Notes: generated by a model not told the origin, from the sequence alone. 64,000 nt of DNA from Emticicia sp031378345 (GCA_031378345.1 JANNDY010000106.1:97039-161038); one strand, 5' to 3'; counted from the stretch's first letter, positions 44,242 to 53,150 are shown. Translations and numbers: made by a program.

Positions 44242-44317
44242 CAAAACTTATATTACATTTACATAAAGCACTTATAATCAATCACTTACTACTTTCAAAC
44301 TTTTTTTTAAATAATAT

Positions 44318-44362
44318 AACTGAAAAAACAGTTGTATAACTGATAAATTAGTTTTAAATTTG
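44318..44362 (+). promoter_or_regulatory. BlaI-type operators overlapping a TTG/TAAATTTG promoter
   Basis: Two dyads, AACTGAAAAAACAGTT (44318-44333) and AACTGATAAATTAGTT (44338-44353), are centred 20 bp apart. A promoter (TTG 44332-44334, TAAATTTG 44355-44362) overlaps them. The repressor gene begins at 44370, so the pair should be autorepressed. Confidence 0.75.
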
Positions 44363-44369
44363 TTTCATC

Positions 44370-44729
44370 ATGGAAGAATTAACAAAAACAGAAGAACGCA
44401 TCATGCAAATCGTATGGGATTTGGGTAGATGCTTGGTCAGAGATATTATTGAAAAAATACCTGACGAACCAAAACCACCCTATAATACAGTTTCGTCGGT
44501 AGTTAGGTTGCTCGAAAGTAAGGGCTTTTTGAGCTATAAAGCTTACGGAAAAACGTATGAATATTTTCCGATAATATCTAAAGAAACTTACGGACAAAGC
44601 ACTTTCAAGAAGGTTTTTGCCAATTATTTTGATAATTCGGTAGAAAGTCTATTGTCGTTTATGGTGAAGGAGGAAAATTTGACTATAGAGGAAATTGAAA
44701 AACTAAAAAGTTTAATAAACAGTCGATAA
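44370..44729 (+). CDS. BlaI/MecI/CopY family repressor
   Basis: The protein has 119 residues. The winged helix region LTKTEERIMQIVWDLGRCLV ... PPYNTVSSVVRLLESKGFL is followed by a C-terminal dimer and cleavage region (STFKKVFANYF). Such repressors are released when an M56 protease senses an envelope signal. The M56 gene follows by 12 bp. Two matching operators overlap the promoter. Confidence 0.95.
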   Translation: MEELTKTEERIMQIVWDLGRCLVRDIIEKIPDEPKPPYNTVSSVVRLLESKGFLSYKAYGKTYEYFPIISKETYGQSTFKKVFANYFDNSVESLLSFMVKEENLTIEEIEKLKSLINSR

Positions 44730-44741
44730 AAAATTCACTAA

Positions 44742-46754
44742 ATGGACTATCTACTCAAATCATCGGCTTGCATGGCGGCTTTTTATGGGCTGTATTTCTT
44801 CGGTTTTCGCCGACTGACTTTTCATGCACTCAATCGTTTTTATTTGTTGGCTTCGTTGGCTTTGAGCCTCACGATTCCGATGCTTAATTATGAACGTGAA
44901 GAAGTAGTTTTTCTTGAACCAAGCCCTGTTAATGAGGCAAGTTATTCGGAAGAAATAATCCCGCAAGTAACTGATAATCAGGCAATTTTGAACAATGTTT
45001 TGCCAGAAAAAACAGGAACTTTTCAATTAGATTGGATGCAAGTTTTGAGCATTATTTACTTGTTAGGAATGATTGTGATGTTGTTGATTTTCTTGCGAAA
45101 TGTTGTAATTATTCTTAGGCAAATCGCTTCGTTAACCTCGACTTCGCTCGGTTACCGAAGCGAAATAAGTGTAATCGAATATTCCTCTGATTCGGTGCCT
45201 GAGCGAAGTCGAAGGCAGCGAGGCAACTCCTCATTTTTCAAGTACATTTTCATCAATCCCGATAACCTAAATCCATACGAAGAGTCATTAATTATTGCCC
45301 ATGAGCGTTTTCATGCACAGCTATTTCATACGCTCGATTTATTGCTTTTGGGTATTTTGAAAGCAATTTTTTGGTTCAATCCAATCATTTATTTTTACCA
45401 AAAATCTCTGAAGCAAATCCACGAATATGAGGTTGATTTCCTCATGTCGGCTACACACGATAGCCGTGAATATGCACATTTGCTTTTGAAGTTGGGAATA
45501 GCACCTAATACCTTGATTATCAACCAGTTCAGTACAAAACCGCTATCAGACAGAATCCAGTTTTTATTCACAAAACCAACAAAAAACATGAAAAAGCTAT
45601 TGTATTTTTTAGTAATTCCGATAATCGGAATTGGTGTTATGGCATTTGCTCAGGAGAATTTGAAGGTAGTTTATAAGGAGAAAATGATGGCTCATAAAAA
45701 CTCGAAAAAGGCTATAATTGAGTATAAAGAAAATTTGCCTAAAATCAAAAAAGAAAAATTGGTTTTGGATACTTTGAAGGAGAAAAATGTTTCTCAAATT
45801 GATTCTTCAAAGTTTACTTATGAATATGGTTTTCCCAATTCTAAGTTTTCTTTGGCAGATGTAGATAGTCTTAAGATGAGTGCAAATAATCAATTCTTGG
45901 TAGAAGGAAAAGATTTCATAGTGAAAGCAAACAAAATATTTTTAGACCCAAAATATAAAGGCTCGAAAACCCACCTTCACATTTACTCATCTGGTGGAAG
46001 TGGCGGAAAATTACTTTACCCACAACTTGCCAAATTAGATGAAATGTCCTACCCAAAACTAAATAAAGTAAAGAATTTGCCTGTTTTTGTGGCAAAAAAA
46101 GAGAGTTCTATATTTGCATACAATTCTAAATTACCAAAACTTCCTACTTCATTTTCAAAAATTTCAAGAAGTCAAGACACGCTTCGTACTATTTTAGAAG
46201 CGAATAAATTGGGCGAAAACCCATTGGTAATTATCAACCTAACTGAATATCCTTCAAGTATTTTGTATCGTATCAATCCTGATGTTATTGCCGACCAATA
46301 TATTTCGTCTCAAAATGATAAATATACAATCCTTTTATACGGAGCAAAAGCCAGAGATGGCTGTATCGAAATCACCACTAAAAAAGGCGTAGATATTTTC
46401 TTGAAAGATGATGAAAAACGCAAGACAGTTCTTGAAAATGTAGCAAAACAAATACAAGACTCTAAAAAACGTATTCGCAGAGAAACTTTAAATGATGGGC
46501 AATACGAAAAAGTAAGTATAATCGCATTAGATGATTCACATACTCAATTTTCTGTAACCATAAATACTGGAGCAAAAGTATTATTTATCCTCAATGATAT
46601 AGTAGTAAGCGAAGACGAAATAGATAAAAGTAAACAAAAATTTATAAGAGGTGGCTGTGGCGGAATGAGTGGCACACACGTTGCAGATTTAATCATCAAA
46701 TATGGAGAATCGGTCAAGCAATGTGAAGCATATATTATGTTATATACAAAATAA
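44742..46754 (+). CDS. M56 (BlaR1-like) membrane metallopeptidase with in-frame repeat insertions
   Basis: The protein has 670 residues. Membrane helices lie near residues 5-22, 34-48 and 100-127. The zinc motif is HERFH (187-191), and further helices lie near 196-216 and 282-302. A long periplasmic C-terminal part carries a TonB-plug-like segment (ILYGAKARDGCIEITTKKGV). Between helix 3 and HERFH, residues 131-139 and about 150-162 (VPERSRRQRG) are encoded by palindromic DNA with two inverted copies of GAGCGAAGTCGA. This looks like repeat elements inserted without breaking the frame. It senses an unknown signal and should inactivate the BlaI-type repressor. Confidence 0.9.
   Translation: MDYLLKSSACMAAFYGLYFFGFRRLTFHALNRFYLLASLALSLTIPMLNYEREEVVFLEPSPVNEASYSEEIIPQVTDNQAILNNVLPEKTGTFQLDWMQVLSIIYLLGMIVMLLIFLRNVVIILRQIASLTSTSLGYRSEISVIEYSSDSVPERSRRQRGNSSFFKYIFINPDNLNPYEESLIIAHERFHAQLFHTLDLLLLGILKAIFWFNPIIYFYQKSLKQIHEYEVDFLMSATHDSREYAHLLLKLGIAPNTLIINQFSTKPLSDRIQFLFTKPTKNMKKLLYFLVIPIIGIGVMAFAQENLKVVYKEKMMAHKNSKKAIIEYKENLPKIKKEKLVLDTLKEKNVSQIDSSKFTYEYGFPNSKFSLADVDSLKMSANNQFLVEGKDFIVKANKIFLDPKYKGSKTHLHIYSSGGSGGKLLYPQLAKLDEMSYPKLNKVKNLPVFVAKKESSIFAYNSKLPKLPTSFSKISRSQDTLRTILEANKLGENPLVIINLTEYPSSILYRINPDVIADQYISSQNDKYTILLYGAKARDGCIEITTKKGVDIFLKDDEKRKTVLENVAKQIQDSKKRIRRETLNDGQYEKVSIIALDDSHTQFSVTINTGAKVLFILNDIVVSEDEIDKSKQKFIRGGCGGMSGTHVADLIIKYGESVKQCEAYIMLYTK
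45125..45230. repeat. Two inverted GAGCGAAGTCGA repeats inside a coding gene
   Basis: A palindrome spans 45125-45162 (CGCTTCGTTAACC / CGGTTACCGAAGCG arms) and contains TCGACTTCGCTC (45138-45149). The exact complement GAGCGAAGTCGA is at 45201-45212, in a GGTGCCT...GGCAGCGAGGCA context. Both are read through in frame by the M56 gene. Confidence 0.85.
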
Positions 46755-46968
46755 AAAAACTTTGCACATAAACCAATGTGCAGAGTCGCTAACTCCTATG
46801 ATGAAAAATTGTTTTGCGAATCAAGCTTTTTTTCCTTAAAATGTATTGTCAACTAAAATAACATTTTTAAATCTTTGAAGAATTTCTTAAATTGCCTTAA
46901 TAAAAAACAAGTCAATTTCGTATTTTCCTGATTTATGGAAATATCGTTGCAAGGAAATACTTCTATAC
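46755..46968. other. Intergenic gap with a small hairpin
   Basis: CTTTGCACAT and ATGTGCAGAG (about 46760-46785) form a short stem after the M56 stop, without a strong T-run. The rest is AT-rich promoter-like sequence before the HTH gene. Confidence 0.5.
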
Positions 46969-47424
46969 ATGGAAAACAATTTTGGCACAAACCTCCGATT
47001 ATTACGAAAGAGAAAAAAACTTACCTTAGAAAACCTCGGAGAAAAATTAAAAATAAGCAAAAGTGCTATTTCTGACTACGAAGTTGGTAAAACCTTCCCG
47101 CCTTTAGATGTTTGCGAAATAATCAGTGATTTCTTTGAAATAAATATTGATGATTTGAAAAATTCCAATTTTACGGAATTTTCGGAAAAGCAATTGGAAG
47201 ATATTCTTGCTTCAAAAAGTAAGAATAAAAATACGAATCAAGATACGAACGATTTTACTACCGAAAAAAAACAATTAGAATTTCATAATAAACTTTTGGG
47301 GCAGCAAGTAGAAGGGCTACAAATTCAGCTACAATTGGTCAAGCAACTCATAGCCAGCAAAGACGCCGAACTCAAATCTTTGCAAATACAAATTAGGCTT
47401 TTGGAGGAAAAATTGAAAGGGTAA
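46969..47424 (+). CDS. XRE-family HTH regulator with C-terminal coiled coil
   Basis: The protein has 151 residues. Residues 5-60 form the helix-turn-helix (LRLLRKRKKLTLENLGEKLK, SKSAISDYEVGKTFPPLD). After a polar linker (KSKNKNTNQDTNDF), residues 95-150 form a strong coiled coil (QQVEGLQIQLQLVKQL, LKSLQIQIRLLEEKLKG). It is convergent, only 3 bp apart, with a gene for a second coiled-coil protein. A coiled-coil partnership is possible but unproven. Confidence 0.8.
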   Translation: MENNFGTNLRLLRKRKKLTLENLGEKLKISKSAISDYEVGKTFPPLDVCEIISDFFEINIDDLKNSNFTEFSEKQLEDILASKSKNKNTNQDTNDFTTEKKQLEFHNKLLGQQVEGLQIQLQLVKQLIASKDAELKSLQIQIRLLEEKLKG

Positions 47425-47427
47425 ATT

Positions 47428-47832
47428 TTATAACGAACTTGGGTCATTCAAAGGCTTTGCTTTGATGCTTTCTTGCTTCAATTCTACAATTTTTTGAATA
47501 AATTTATTAGTATCTGCCATTGATTCTTGCTCACCTGTGAGTTTTCTTACCAAATTCAATAAATGACTTTGTGTCTGCAAAATCGCATCGAGTTGCACTT
47601 GATTCTGCACAATTTGCTTCTGATTCCTGACAATATTTATTTGATTATTGACAATGATTTCTTGGTTACGAATAATCGTCGTTTGGTTATGAATCACCAC
47701 CTCATGATTATCAGCATTTTGTTGCTGATTTTGTATCATAATGTCATAATTCTCCACGATTCTCCCTTGCATTTCTTTCAGAAAATCATGTTCGGCAACT
47801 AATTTTTGTATAATCTCTTCAATATTTTTCAT
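47428..47832 (-). CDS. Heptad-repeat protein with Asn-Gln at a fixed position
   Basis: The protein has 134 residues. From about residue 28 to 78 it follows a seven-residue period with N-Q in each unit: IMIQNQQ, VVIHNQT, TIIRNQE, IIVNNQI, NIVRNQK, QIVQNQV. Hydrophobic Ile/Val fill the core positions, so it should be a long, probably trimeric, coiled coil with polar Asn layers. It has no signal peptide or membrane segment. It is convergent with the HTH/coiled-coil regulator. No family is known to me. Confidence 0.75.
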   Translation of the reverse strand: MKNIEEIIQKLVAEHDFLKEMQGRIVENYDIMIQNQQQNADNHEVVIHNQTTIIRNQEIIVNNQINIVRNQKQIVQNQVQLDAILQTQSHLLNLVRKLTGEQESMADTNKFIQKIVELKQESIKAKPLNDPSSL

Positions 47833-47865
47833 AGAAATAAATGCTCAAAAGACAAAATTTCGGAC

Positions 47866-47873
47866 TAACTTTG
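47866..47873 (+). promoter_or_regulatory. TAACTTTG promoter box for the TauE gene
   Basis: It matches TAnnTTTG, 35 bp before the ATG at 47908, in the divergent gap with the heptad-repeat gene. Confidence 0.5.
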
Positions 47874-47907
47874 TAAAAATTCTACTACAAAAGTAGCACT
47901 TTTTTTT

Positions 47908-48903
47908 ATGTCAGACGAGAAAAAACAAAAAAACAAAATCCCTTATTTATACATAGCTTTCTTAATCATTGTATTAAGTTGTTGGGGATTTTATGTTACT
48001 TCGACCAATAGTTTTTTTGTTTTTGCCAAACATTGGGCCGCTGTTCTAACGATGGTTTTTGGAGCATTTATTGCTGGCTCAAGTCCCGAAGGAAGTGCGG
48101 CGGTTGCCTATCCAGTTTTTACACTTCTATTAAAAATCGAACCAGCCGTTGCTCGCAATTTTGCTTTTGCCATTCAAAGTATTGGCATGACTTCGGCATC
48201 ACTTTTGATTTTGGGTTTGAAAATAAAAGTTGAGTGGGATTATATCAAATATGTAACTTTTGGAGGTGCTTTTGGACTAATTTTTGGCACTTACTACATC
48301 GTTCCGCTTATTTCTCCGCCTTTGGCAAAGCTATTTTTTGTGTCACTTTGGTTGAGTTTTGGTTTGATTTTATGGTACGAAAATCGCAAACCACAGCGTA
48401 AAGTTTTTGATAAAATTCAAAATTTCATGAAGTCAGACATGGCTCGTTTAATATTTTTTGGGTTTATTGGCGGCATAATTTCCTCGATTTTTGGCACAGG
48501 AATCAATATTTTTACTTTCTGTTTGATGACGATTTATTACAAAATCAATGAAAAAGTAGCTGTGCCATCGTCAGTAATTATCATGACTTTTGAAACCATT
48601 CTTGGTTTTTTTATTCATGGAGCAGTTATCAAAGATTTTCAGCAAGAAGCCTTCGAAATGTGGCTGGCTTGTGTGCCTTTTGTAGCGTTTTTCGCACCTT
48701 TGGGGTCTTTTGTGATAAGTAAATTACCTCGCAAAGCGATTGCAACTTTCCTTTATATTATACTTATCGTGCAATTTTTTGGAGCAATGTGGGTGCTAAA
48801 ACCTTCACTTCCGCACTTAGGGCTTTCCCTTATTACGCTTTTGGCTGGACTTAGCACATTTGCTTATTTGGCACGATTGAAACGAGAGCCTAATCAATCT
48901 TAG
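47908..48903 (+). CDS. TauE/SafE family membrane permease
   Basis: The protein has 331 residues with about nine hydrophobic helices. The pattern AFIAGSSPEGSAAVAYPVF in the first repeat and IGGIISSIFGTGINIFTFCL in the second matches the two-repeat TauE/SafE fold, proposed exporters of sulfite, sulfoacetate or related anions. The 3' end overlaps the convergent TRIC-like gene by 14 bp. Confidence 0.87.
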   Translation: MSDEKKQKNKIPYLYIAFLIIVLSCWGFYVTSTNSFFVFAKHWAAVLTMVFGAFIAGSSPEGSAAVAYPVFTLLLKIEPAVARNFAFAIQSIGMTSASLLILGLKIKVEWDYIKYVTFGGAFGLIFGTYYIVPLISPPLAKLFFVSLWLSFGLILWYENRKPQRKVFDKIQNFMKSDMARLIFFGFIGGIISSIFGTGINIFTFCLMTIYYKINEKVAVPSSVIIMTFETILGFFIHGAVIKDFQQEAFEMWLACVPFVAFFAPLGSFVISKLPRKAIATFLYIILIVQFFGAMWVLKPSLPHLGLSLITLLAGLSTFAYLARLKREPNQS

Positions 48904-49537
48904 GAAGTGAAATATTCATTTTTACGGCAATGAGTCTGATTCCAAAAATGGTCAAAATCGTAATTATTTCAATTATTTGGGGAGAAATGTTAGTTTTTTG
49001 TAGGAAAAAGAACACAATTCCACCCAAAATGCAAGCCGTTGCATAAATTTCTTTTCGAAAAAGGGTTGGAATTTCGTTGAGCAGAATATCTCGAATCACA
49101 CCACCAAAACACGCCGTAATTGTACCCAAAATCAAACAAGAAGGTATATCCAAGTGAATCGCCATGCCTTCTTGAATACCCCGAAGTGTAAAGAAGCCAA
49201 GCCCCAAAGAATCGAAAAATGTAAGTGTTTTATCAAGTCCTTCGATTCGGTTTTTAAACAAAATCGTGATGCCCGTAACACCAAGAATGAGAAGTACAAT
49301 ATTAGAATCAAGAATCCATTTTACGGGCAAATGTCCAATCAAAATATCTCGTATTGTGCCACCACCAACCGAGGTAACAAATGCCATAACAGCAAGTCCA
49401 AACACATCAAGTTTCTTGCGAATACCCGCCAAAGTACCTGACGCTGCAAATGCGATTGTGCCTCCGATATTAATAAAAGTATAAAATTCCACCGTAATTT
49501 TGTTTTTTAGGAACAAAATTAGCACAAAAACTGTCAT
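48890..49537 (-). CDS. Trimeric intracellular cation (TRIC) channel family protein (UPF0126)
   Basis: The protein has 215 residues with seven hydrophobic segments and two internal repeats with the signature GGGTIRDILIG and FGGVIRDILLN, the hallmark of UPF0126/YadS. Bacterial TRIC channels pass K+ or amino acids such as glycine. It is divergent from dnaG (29 bp gap) and overlaps tauE's end. Confidence 0.93.
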   Translation of the reverse strand: MTVFVLILFLKNKITVEFYTFINIGGTIAFAASGTLAGIRKKLDVFGLAVMAFVTSVGGGTIRDILIGHLPVKWILDSNIVLLILGVTGITILFKNRIEGLDKTLTFFDSLGLGFFTLRGIQEGMAIHLDIPSCLILGTITACFGGVIRDILLNEIPTLFRKEIYATACILGGIVFFFLQKTNISPQIIEIITILTIFGIRLIAVKMNISLPKID

Positions 49538-49554
49538 TCCAACTGACCATTAGC

Positions 49555-49562
49555 TAAATTTG
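49555..49562 (+). promoter_or_regulatory. TAAATTTG box immediately before dnaG
   Basis: It matches TAnnTTTG with only four bases before the dnaG ATG (49567). If used, the transcript would be leaderless or nearly so, or the true start is internal. It lies in the 29-bp gap with the divergent TRIC gene. Confidence 0.4.
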
Positions 49563-49566
49563 CAAG

Positions 49567-51534
49567 ATGCGAATAAGTCAAGATACCGTCCAACAAATTC
49601 TGCAAGCTGCCGACGTAACGGAAGTGGTAGGCGATTATGTTTCTCTCAAAAAACGGGGAGCAAACATGATGGCGTGCTGCCCTTTCCACAATGAAAAAAC
49701 ACCTTCATTTTATGTTTCGCCTTCAAAAGGCATTTATAAATGTTTTGGTTGCGGAAAAGCAGGCGATTCGGTGCGATTTGTGATGGATATTGAGGGAATT
49801 GGCTACCCCGAAGCACTGAAACATTTGGCAAAAAAATATGGAATTGAAGTTGCCGAAAAAGAAGTTACCAACGAAGAACAAGAAGCCCAAAACGAAAAAG
49901 AAAGCCTTTATATCGTGCTGGATTTTGCCAGTAAATATTACCAAGATTGCCTCTGGAAAACCCCCGAAGGCGAAAGTATCGGACAAAGTTATTTCAAAGA
50001 ACGAGGTTTTAATCATACAACAATTCATAAATTTAACTTAGGATATAGTCCTGACGGTTGGGACACTTTCACGAAACACGCCATAAAAAATGGTTTTTCG
50101 GTAGATATTCTCGAAAAAGCGGGACTTTCAATAGTAAAAGAAGGCAAAGACCCTATTGATAGATTTAGAGGGAGGGTAATGTTTCCGATTCATAATGTAG
50201 GCGGAAAACCGATTGCTTTTGGAGCAAGGATTCTGAAAAAAGACCCAAATGCACCAAAATATCTCAATTCTCCCGAAACTGGCGTTTATCATAAAAGTAA
50301 CATCGTTTATGGCGTTTTTCAAGCAAAAAACCCTATTCGTACAGAAGAAAATTGCTTTTTGGTGGAAGGTTATACCGATGTCGTTTCGTTGAATCAGTCA
50401 GGAATCGAAAACGTTGTTGCTTCGTCAGGAACGTCTTTGACGAAAGAACAAATTCAGTTGATTAGAAGATTTTCATCAAATGTTACAGTCCTTTATGATA
50501 GCGATGCCGCAGGAATAAAAGCTTCTTTGCGTGGAATTGACCTTATTTTGGAAGAAGGACTAAATGTAAAAGCTGTTGTGTTTCCTGATGGAGACGACCC
50601 CGACAGTTACGTGCAAAAGGTTGGAAGTCAGGCATTTAGAGAATATATAAATAATACACAGAAAGATTTCATTCGCTTCAAAACCGAAATTTCGCTCAAA
50701 GATGTAGGCAATGACCCCATCAAACGAGCCGAATTAATTAAGGATTTGGTCGAAACAATCTCTAAGATTCCTGACTCTATCAAACGCTCGGTTTTTTATA
50801 AAGAAGTGGCCACTTTGATGGGAATCGAAGAGCAAATTTTGATTACGGAAGGAAACAAATTTACGCTCAAAAAAGTAGCCGATGCCGATAAAGACAAACA
50901 ACGACAAAACCGAAGTCAGCAAGTTGGAGATTTAGATATTTTGGTTGAGGAAAGGTCTGATAATCAATTGTTTACTCCTGAAAACATTGGAGTTACACGC
51001 TCGGCAATTTCTTATCATGAAGAAGAATGTGTGCGGCTTTTGGTGTGTTATGGCAATAGTGTTTTGGAGCATAATACCGTCGAAAATATTGATTATAAAT
51101 TGACCGATTATGTTTTTAATGAAATAAAAGACATTGTTTTTGAAACGCCTGCTTACCAAAAAGTGTTAGATGTTTTTAGAGAATTTTATCAACGAAACGA
51201 AATTCCTGATACGCTACATTTTACGAGCCATCAAGATGAAGAAATTCAGCAATTGGCATCACATTGGCTAATAACGCCACATCAATTGAGCGAAAATTGG
51301 GTAAAAAAAGAAATCTATATTCCTTTGGAAACCGATAAATTGGCAGATTTGGCATATACAAATGTACTACGTTTGAAAAAAACTCGTTTTGAAGCTGACA
51401 TGATAAAGCTCGAATTACAGCTTACGCAAGTTCAAAATATCGAAGAAGAAACTGATATTATTATTAAACTGATGCAATTGAAAGGTGTAATTAAAAAAAT
51501 TGCAGGATTATTGGGAACGGTGGTGCAAGGGTAG
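49567..51534 (+). CDS. dnaG: DNA primase DnaG
   Basis: The protein has 655 residues. The zinc-binding domain is CCPFHNEKTPSFYVSPSKG ... CFGCGKAGD (about residues 38-67), and the Toprim core is LVEGYTDVVSLNQSGIENV (about 262) and LYDSDAAGIKASLRGIDL (about 310). The C-terminal region, from about 460, is the helicase-binding part. It makes RNA primers at the replication fork. Domains and length are complete. Confidence 0.97.
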   Translation: MRISQDTVQQILQAADVTEVVGDYVSLKKRGANMMACCPFHNEKTPSFYVSPSKGIYKCFGCGKAGDSVRFVMDIEGIGYPEALKHLAKKYGIEVAEKEVTNEEQEAQNEKESLYIVLDFASKYYQDCLWKTPEGESIGQSYFKERGFNHTTIHKFNLGYSPDGWDTFTKHAIKNGFSVDILEKAGLSIVKEGKDPIDRFRGRVMFPIHNVGGKPIAFGARILKKDPNAPKYLNSPETGVYHKSNIVYGVFQAKNPIRTEENCFLVEGYTDVVSLNQSGIENVVASSGTSLTKEQIQLIRRFSSNVTVLYDSDAAGIKASLRGIDLILEEGLNVKAVVFPDGDDPDSYVQKVGSQAFREYINNTQKDFIRFKTEISLKDVGNDPIKRAELIKDLVETISKIPDSIKRSVFYKEVATLMGIEEQILITEGNKFTLKKVADADKDKQRQNRSQQVGDLDILVEERSDNQLFTPENIGVTRSAISYHEEECVRLLVCYGNSVLEHNTVENIDYKLTDYVFNEIKDIVFETPAYQKVLDVFREFYQRNEIPDTLHFTSHQDEEIQQLASHWLITPHQLSENWVKKEIYIPLETDKLADLAYTNVLRLKKTRFEADMIKLELQLTQVQNIEEETDIIIKLMQLKGVIKKIAGLLGTVVQG

Positions 51535-51540
51535 TTTTTT

Positions 51541-51590
51541 TCACCACTGAGCTAAGTGAACCTCTGTGTTCTTTGTGCCTTTGTGGTAAA
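51541..51590. repeat. Degenerate CACCACTGAG/CTTTGTGGT repeat
   Basis: Short word copies (CTCTGTGTTCTTTGTGCC) with outer ACCAC/GTGGT arms fill the dnaG-arfB gap. They are related to the 6963-7064 palindrome. Confidence 0.6.
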
Positions 51591-51607
51591 TATAAAAAGT
51601 AAAAACA

Positions 51608-52027
51608 ATGCAAAACGATATAAAAACAATAGATTTTTTGCCTGAATTAGAATTCCAAACCTCCAGAAGTGGTGGACCTGGCGGGCAGAATGTCAATAAA
51701 GTAGAAACAAAAGTAGAGTTGAGATTTGATATTCGGGCATCGAATTTACTGACTGATTTACAGAAAAATAGGCTTTTAGAAAAACTTCAAAATCAATTGG
51801 TGCAGGAAAGTATTTTGGCTATTACGGCACAAGAAAAACGAAGTCAATTGCAAAATAAAGAATTGGCTATCAAGAAGTTTTATAAGATTTTAGAAAAGGC
51901 TTTTCACGAAAAAAAGAAACGAATTCCTTCTAAAACGCCCCGTGCAGTTGTAGAAAAACGCTTGAAAACTAAGAAAATTGATTCAGAAAAAAAATCATTA
52001 CGAAGTGAAAAAATAGTTGCCGACTAA
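51608..52027 (+). CDS. arfB: Ribosome-rescue peptidyl-tRNA hydrolase ArfB (YaeJ/ICT1 family)
   Basis: The protein has 139 residues. The catalytic GGQ sits in TSRSGGPGGQNVNKVETKVE, and the basic C-terminal tail (RSEKIVAD preceded by many Lys/Arg) fits the mRNA-channel-binding helix. It hydrolyses peptidyl-tRNA on stalled ribosomes without a stop codon. Confidence 0.93.
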   Translation: MQNDIKTIDFLPELEFQTSRSGGPGGQNVNKVETKVELRFDIRASNLLTDLQKNRLLEKLQNQLVQESILAITAQEKRSQLQNKELAIKKFYKILEKAFHEKKKRIPSKTPRAVVEKRLKTKKIDSEKKSLRSEKIVAD

Positions 52028-52055
52028 TTTTTTGCTATGAAATATTAAACCCACA

Positions 52056-52964
52056 ATGAAAAATTATATTTGTTTTTTATTACTTACATTCACATTTAGT
52101 TCATGTAAATGGTTTCAAAAGAATCCAACCCCTACGCCCGTTCCTACGCCTGTGGTTGTGATTCCTGACTTTGAAACAACGCCCAAAAGTTATATTTTAC
52201 CTCTCAATTTTGCCGATGAAGCCTCTGGTATTTGCGATAGCCGAAGTATGGTGGGTAATGTTTGGATGCACGAAGATGGCTTTAATCCAAATGTAATTCA
52301 TCAATTTTCGCATACGGGCGAGTATAAAGGAAATGTTCAAATGCCTTTTCCGAATAGAGATTGGGAAGATATGAGCATCGGAGTTGGACCAGAAAATGGC
52401 AAAAACTACATTTATTTGGCAGATATTGGCGACAATGCTGCTGCTTACGATAATCAATATTATATATATCGTTTTCTTGAACCTCAATCACTCAGCGATA
52501 AGGTAACAAATTTTGACCGCATTGCTTTTCAATATCCAGACGGAAGTCGAGATGCCGAATGTATTTTGCTCGATCCAACAACCAAAGACATTTATATTGT
52601 TACGAAGCGAGAATTCAACGTTCGACTTTATCAACTGCCTTACCCTCAGTCAGTTACAGAAATTCAAACTGCCAAATTCATTCAAAACCTACCTTATCAA
52701 GCAATGACAAGCGGCGGTATTTCGAGCGATGGCAAAGAGATTGTTTTGCGAAATTATGAGGCATTATATTATTGGTATCGCCAAGAAAATGAGAGTATTA
52801 TTGCTGCCCTTGCTCGCAGCCGAGATAAGCTCCTCCCCTACGTACGTGAGCCTCAAGGTGAAGGTTTTTGCTTCGATAAAAACAATAAAGGTTATTTTAC
52901 AAACAGCGAAAGACCCGACGGTCAAACTACGCCAACTTCGTTGTACTATTATGGGAAGAAATAG
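52056..52964 (+). CDS. Beta-propeller-like lipoprotein of unknown role
   Basis: The protein has 302 residues. A lipoprotein signal (MKNYICFLLLTFTFSSCKW, lipobox SSC) is followed by a Pro/Thr-rich linker (NPTPTPVPTPVVVIP) and blades such as NRDWEDMSIGVG, YIYLADIGDNAAAYD and DAECILLDPTTKDIYIVTKR. The patterns resemble proteins of the esterase-like or SdiA-type propellers, but no catalytic residue is evident. Surface or periplasmic. Same strand as arfB, 28 bp away. Confidence 0.75.
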   Translation: MKNYICFLLLTFTFSSCKWFQKNPTPTPVPTPVVVIPDFETTPKSYILPLNFADEASGICDSRSMVGNVWMHEDGFNPNVIHQFSHTGEYKGNVQMPFPNRDWEDMSIGVGPENGKNYIYLADIGDNAAAYDNQYYIYRFLEPQSLSDKVTNFDRIAFQYPDGSRDAECILLDPTTKDIYIVTKREFNVRLYQLPYPQSVTEIQTAKFIQNLPYQAMTSGGISSDGKEIVLRNYEALYYWYRQENESIIAALARSRDKLLPYVREPQGEGFCFDKNNKGYFTNSERPDGQTTPTSLYYYGKK

Positions 52965-52970
52965 GTTTTC

Positions 52971-53061
52971 GATTTCGGATATTTGATTTCAGATTTCGGA
53001 GAATTAAATTTTCAAAACAGTTCCGAAATCCGAAATCTGACCTCCGAAATCTTCAAATATC
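52971..53061. repeat. GATTTCGG / CCGAAATC inverted repeat
   Basis: The left words at 52971-53001 (GATTTCGGATATTTGATTTC ...) are answered by inverse words at 53023-53061 (CCGAAATCCGAAATCTGACC, then TCCGAAATCTTCAAATATC). It could fold into a 30-bp imperfect hairpin between the lipoprotein gene and fabH. Confidence 0.75.
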
Positions 53062-53150
53062 ACATTCCTAAGAATATTTTGTACAATCAAGAGTTTTTCT
53101 TGTAACTTCGCAACACGATTTTTCATCAAGATTCTAAAAAACAAAAAGAT

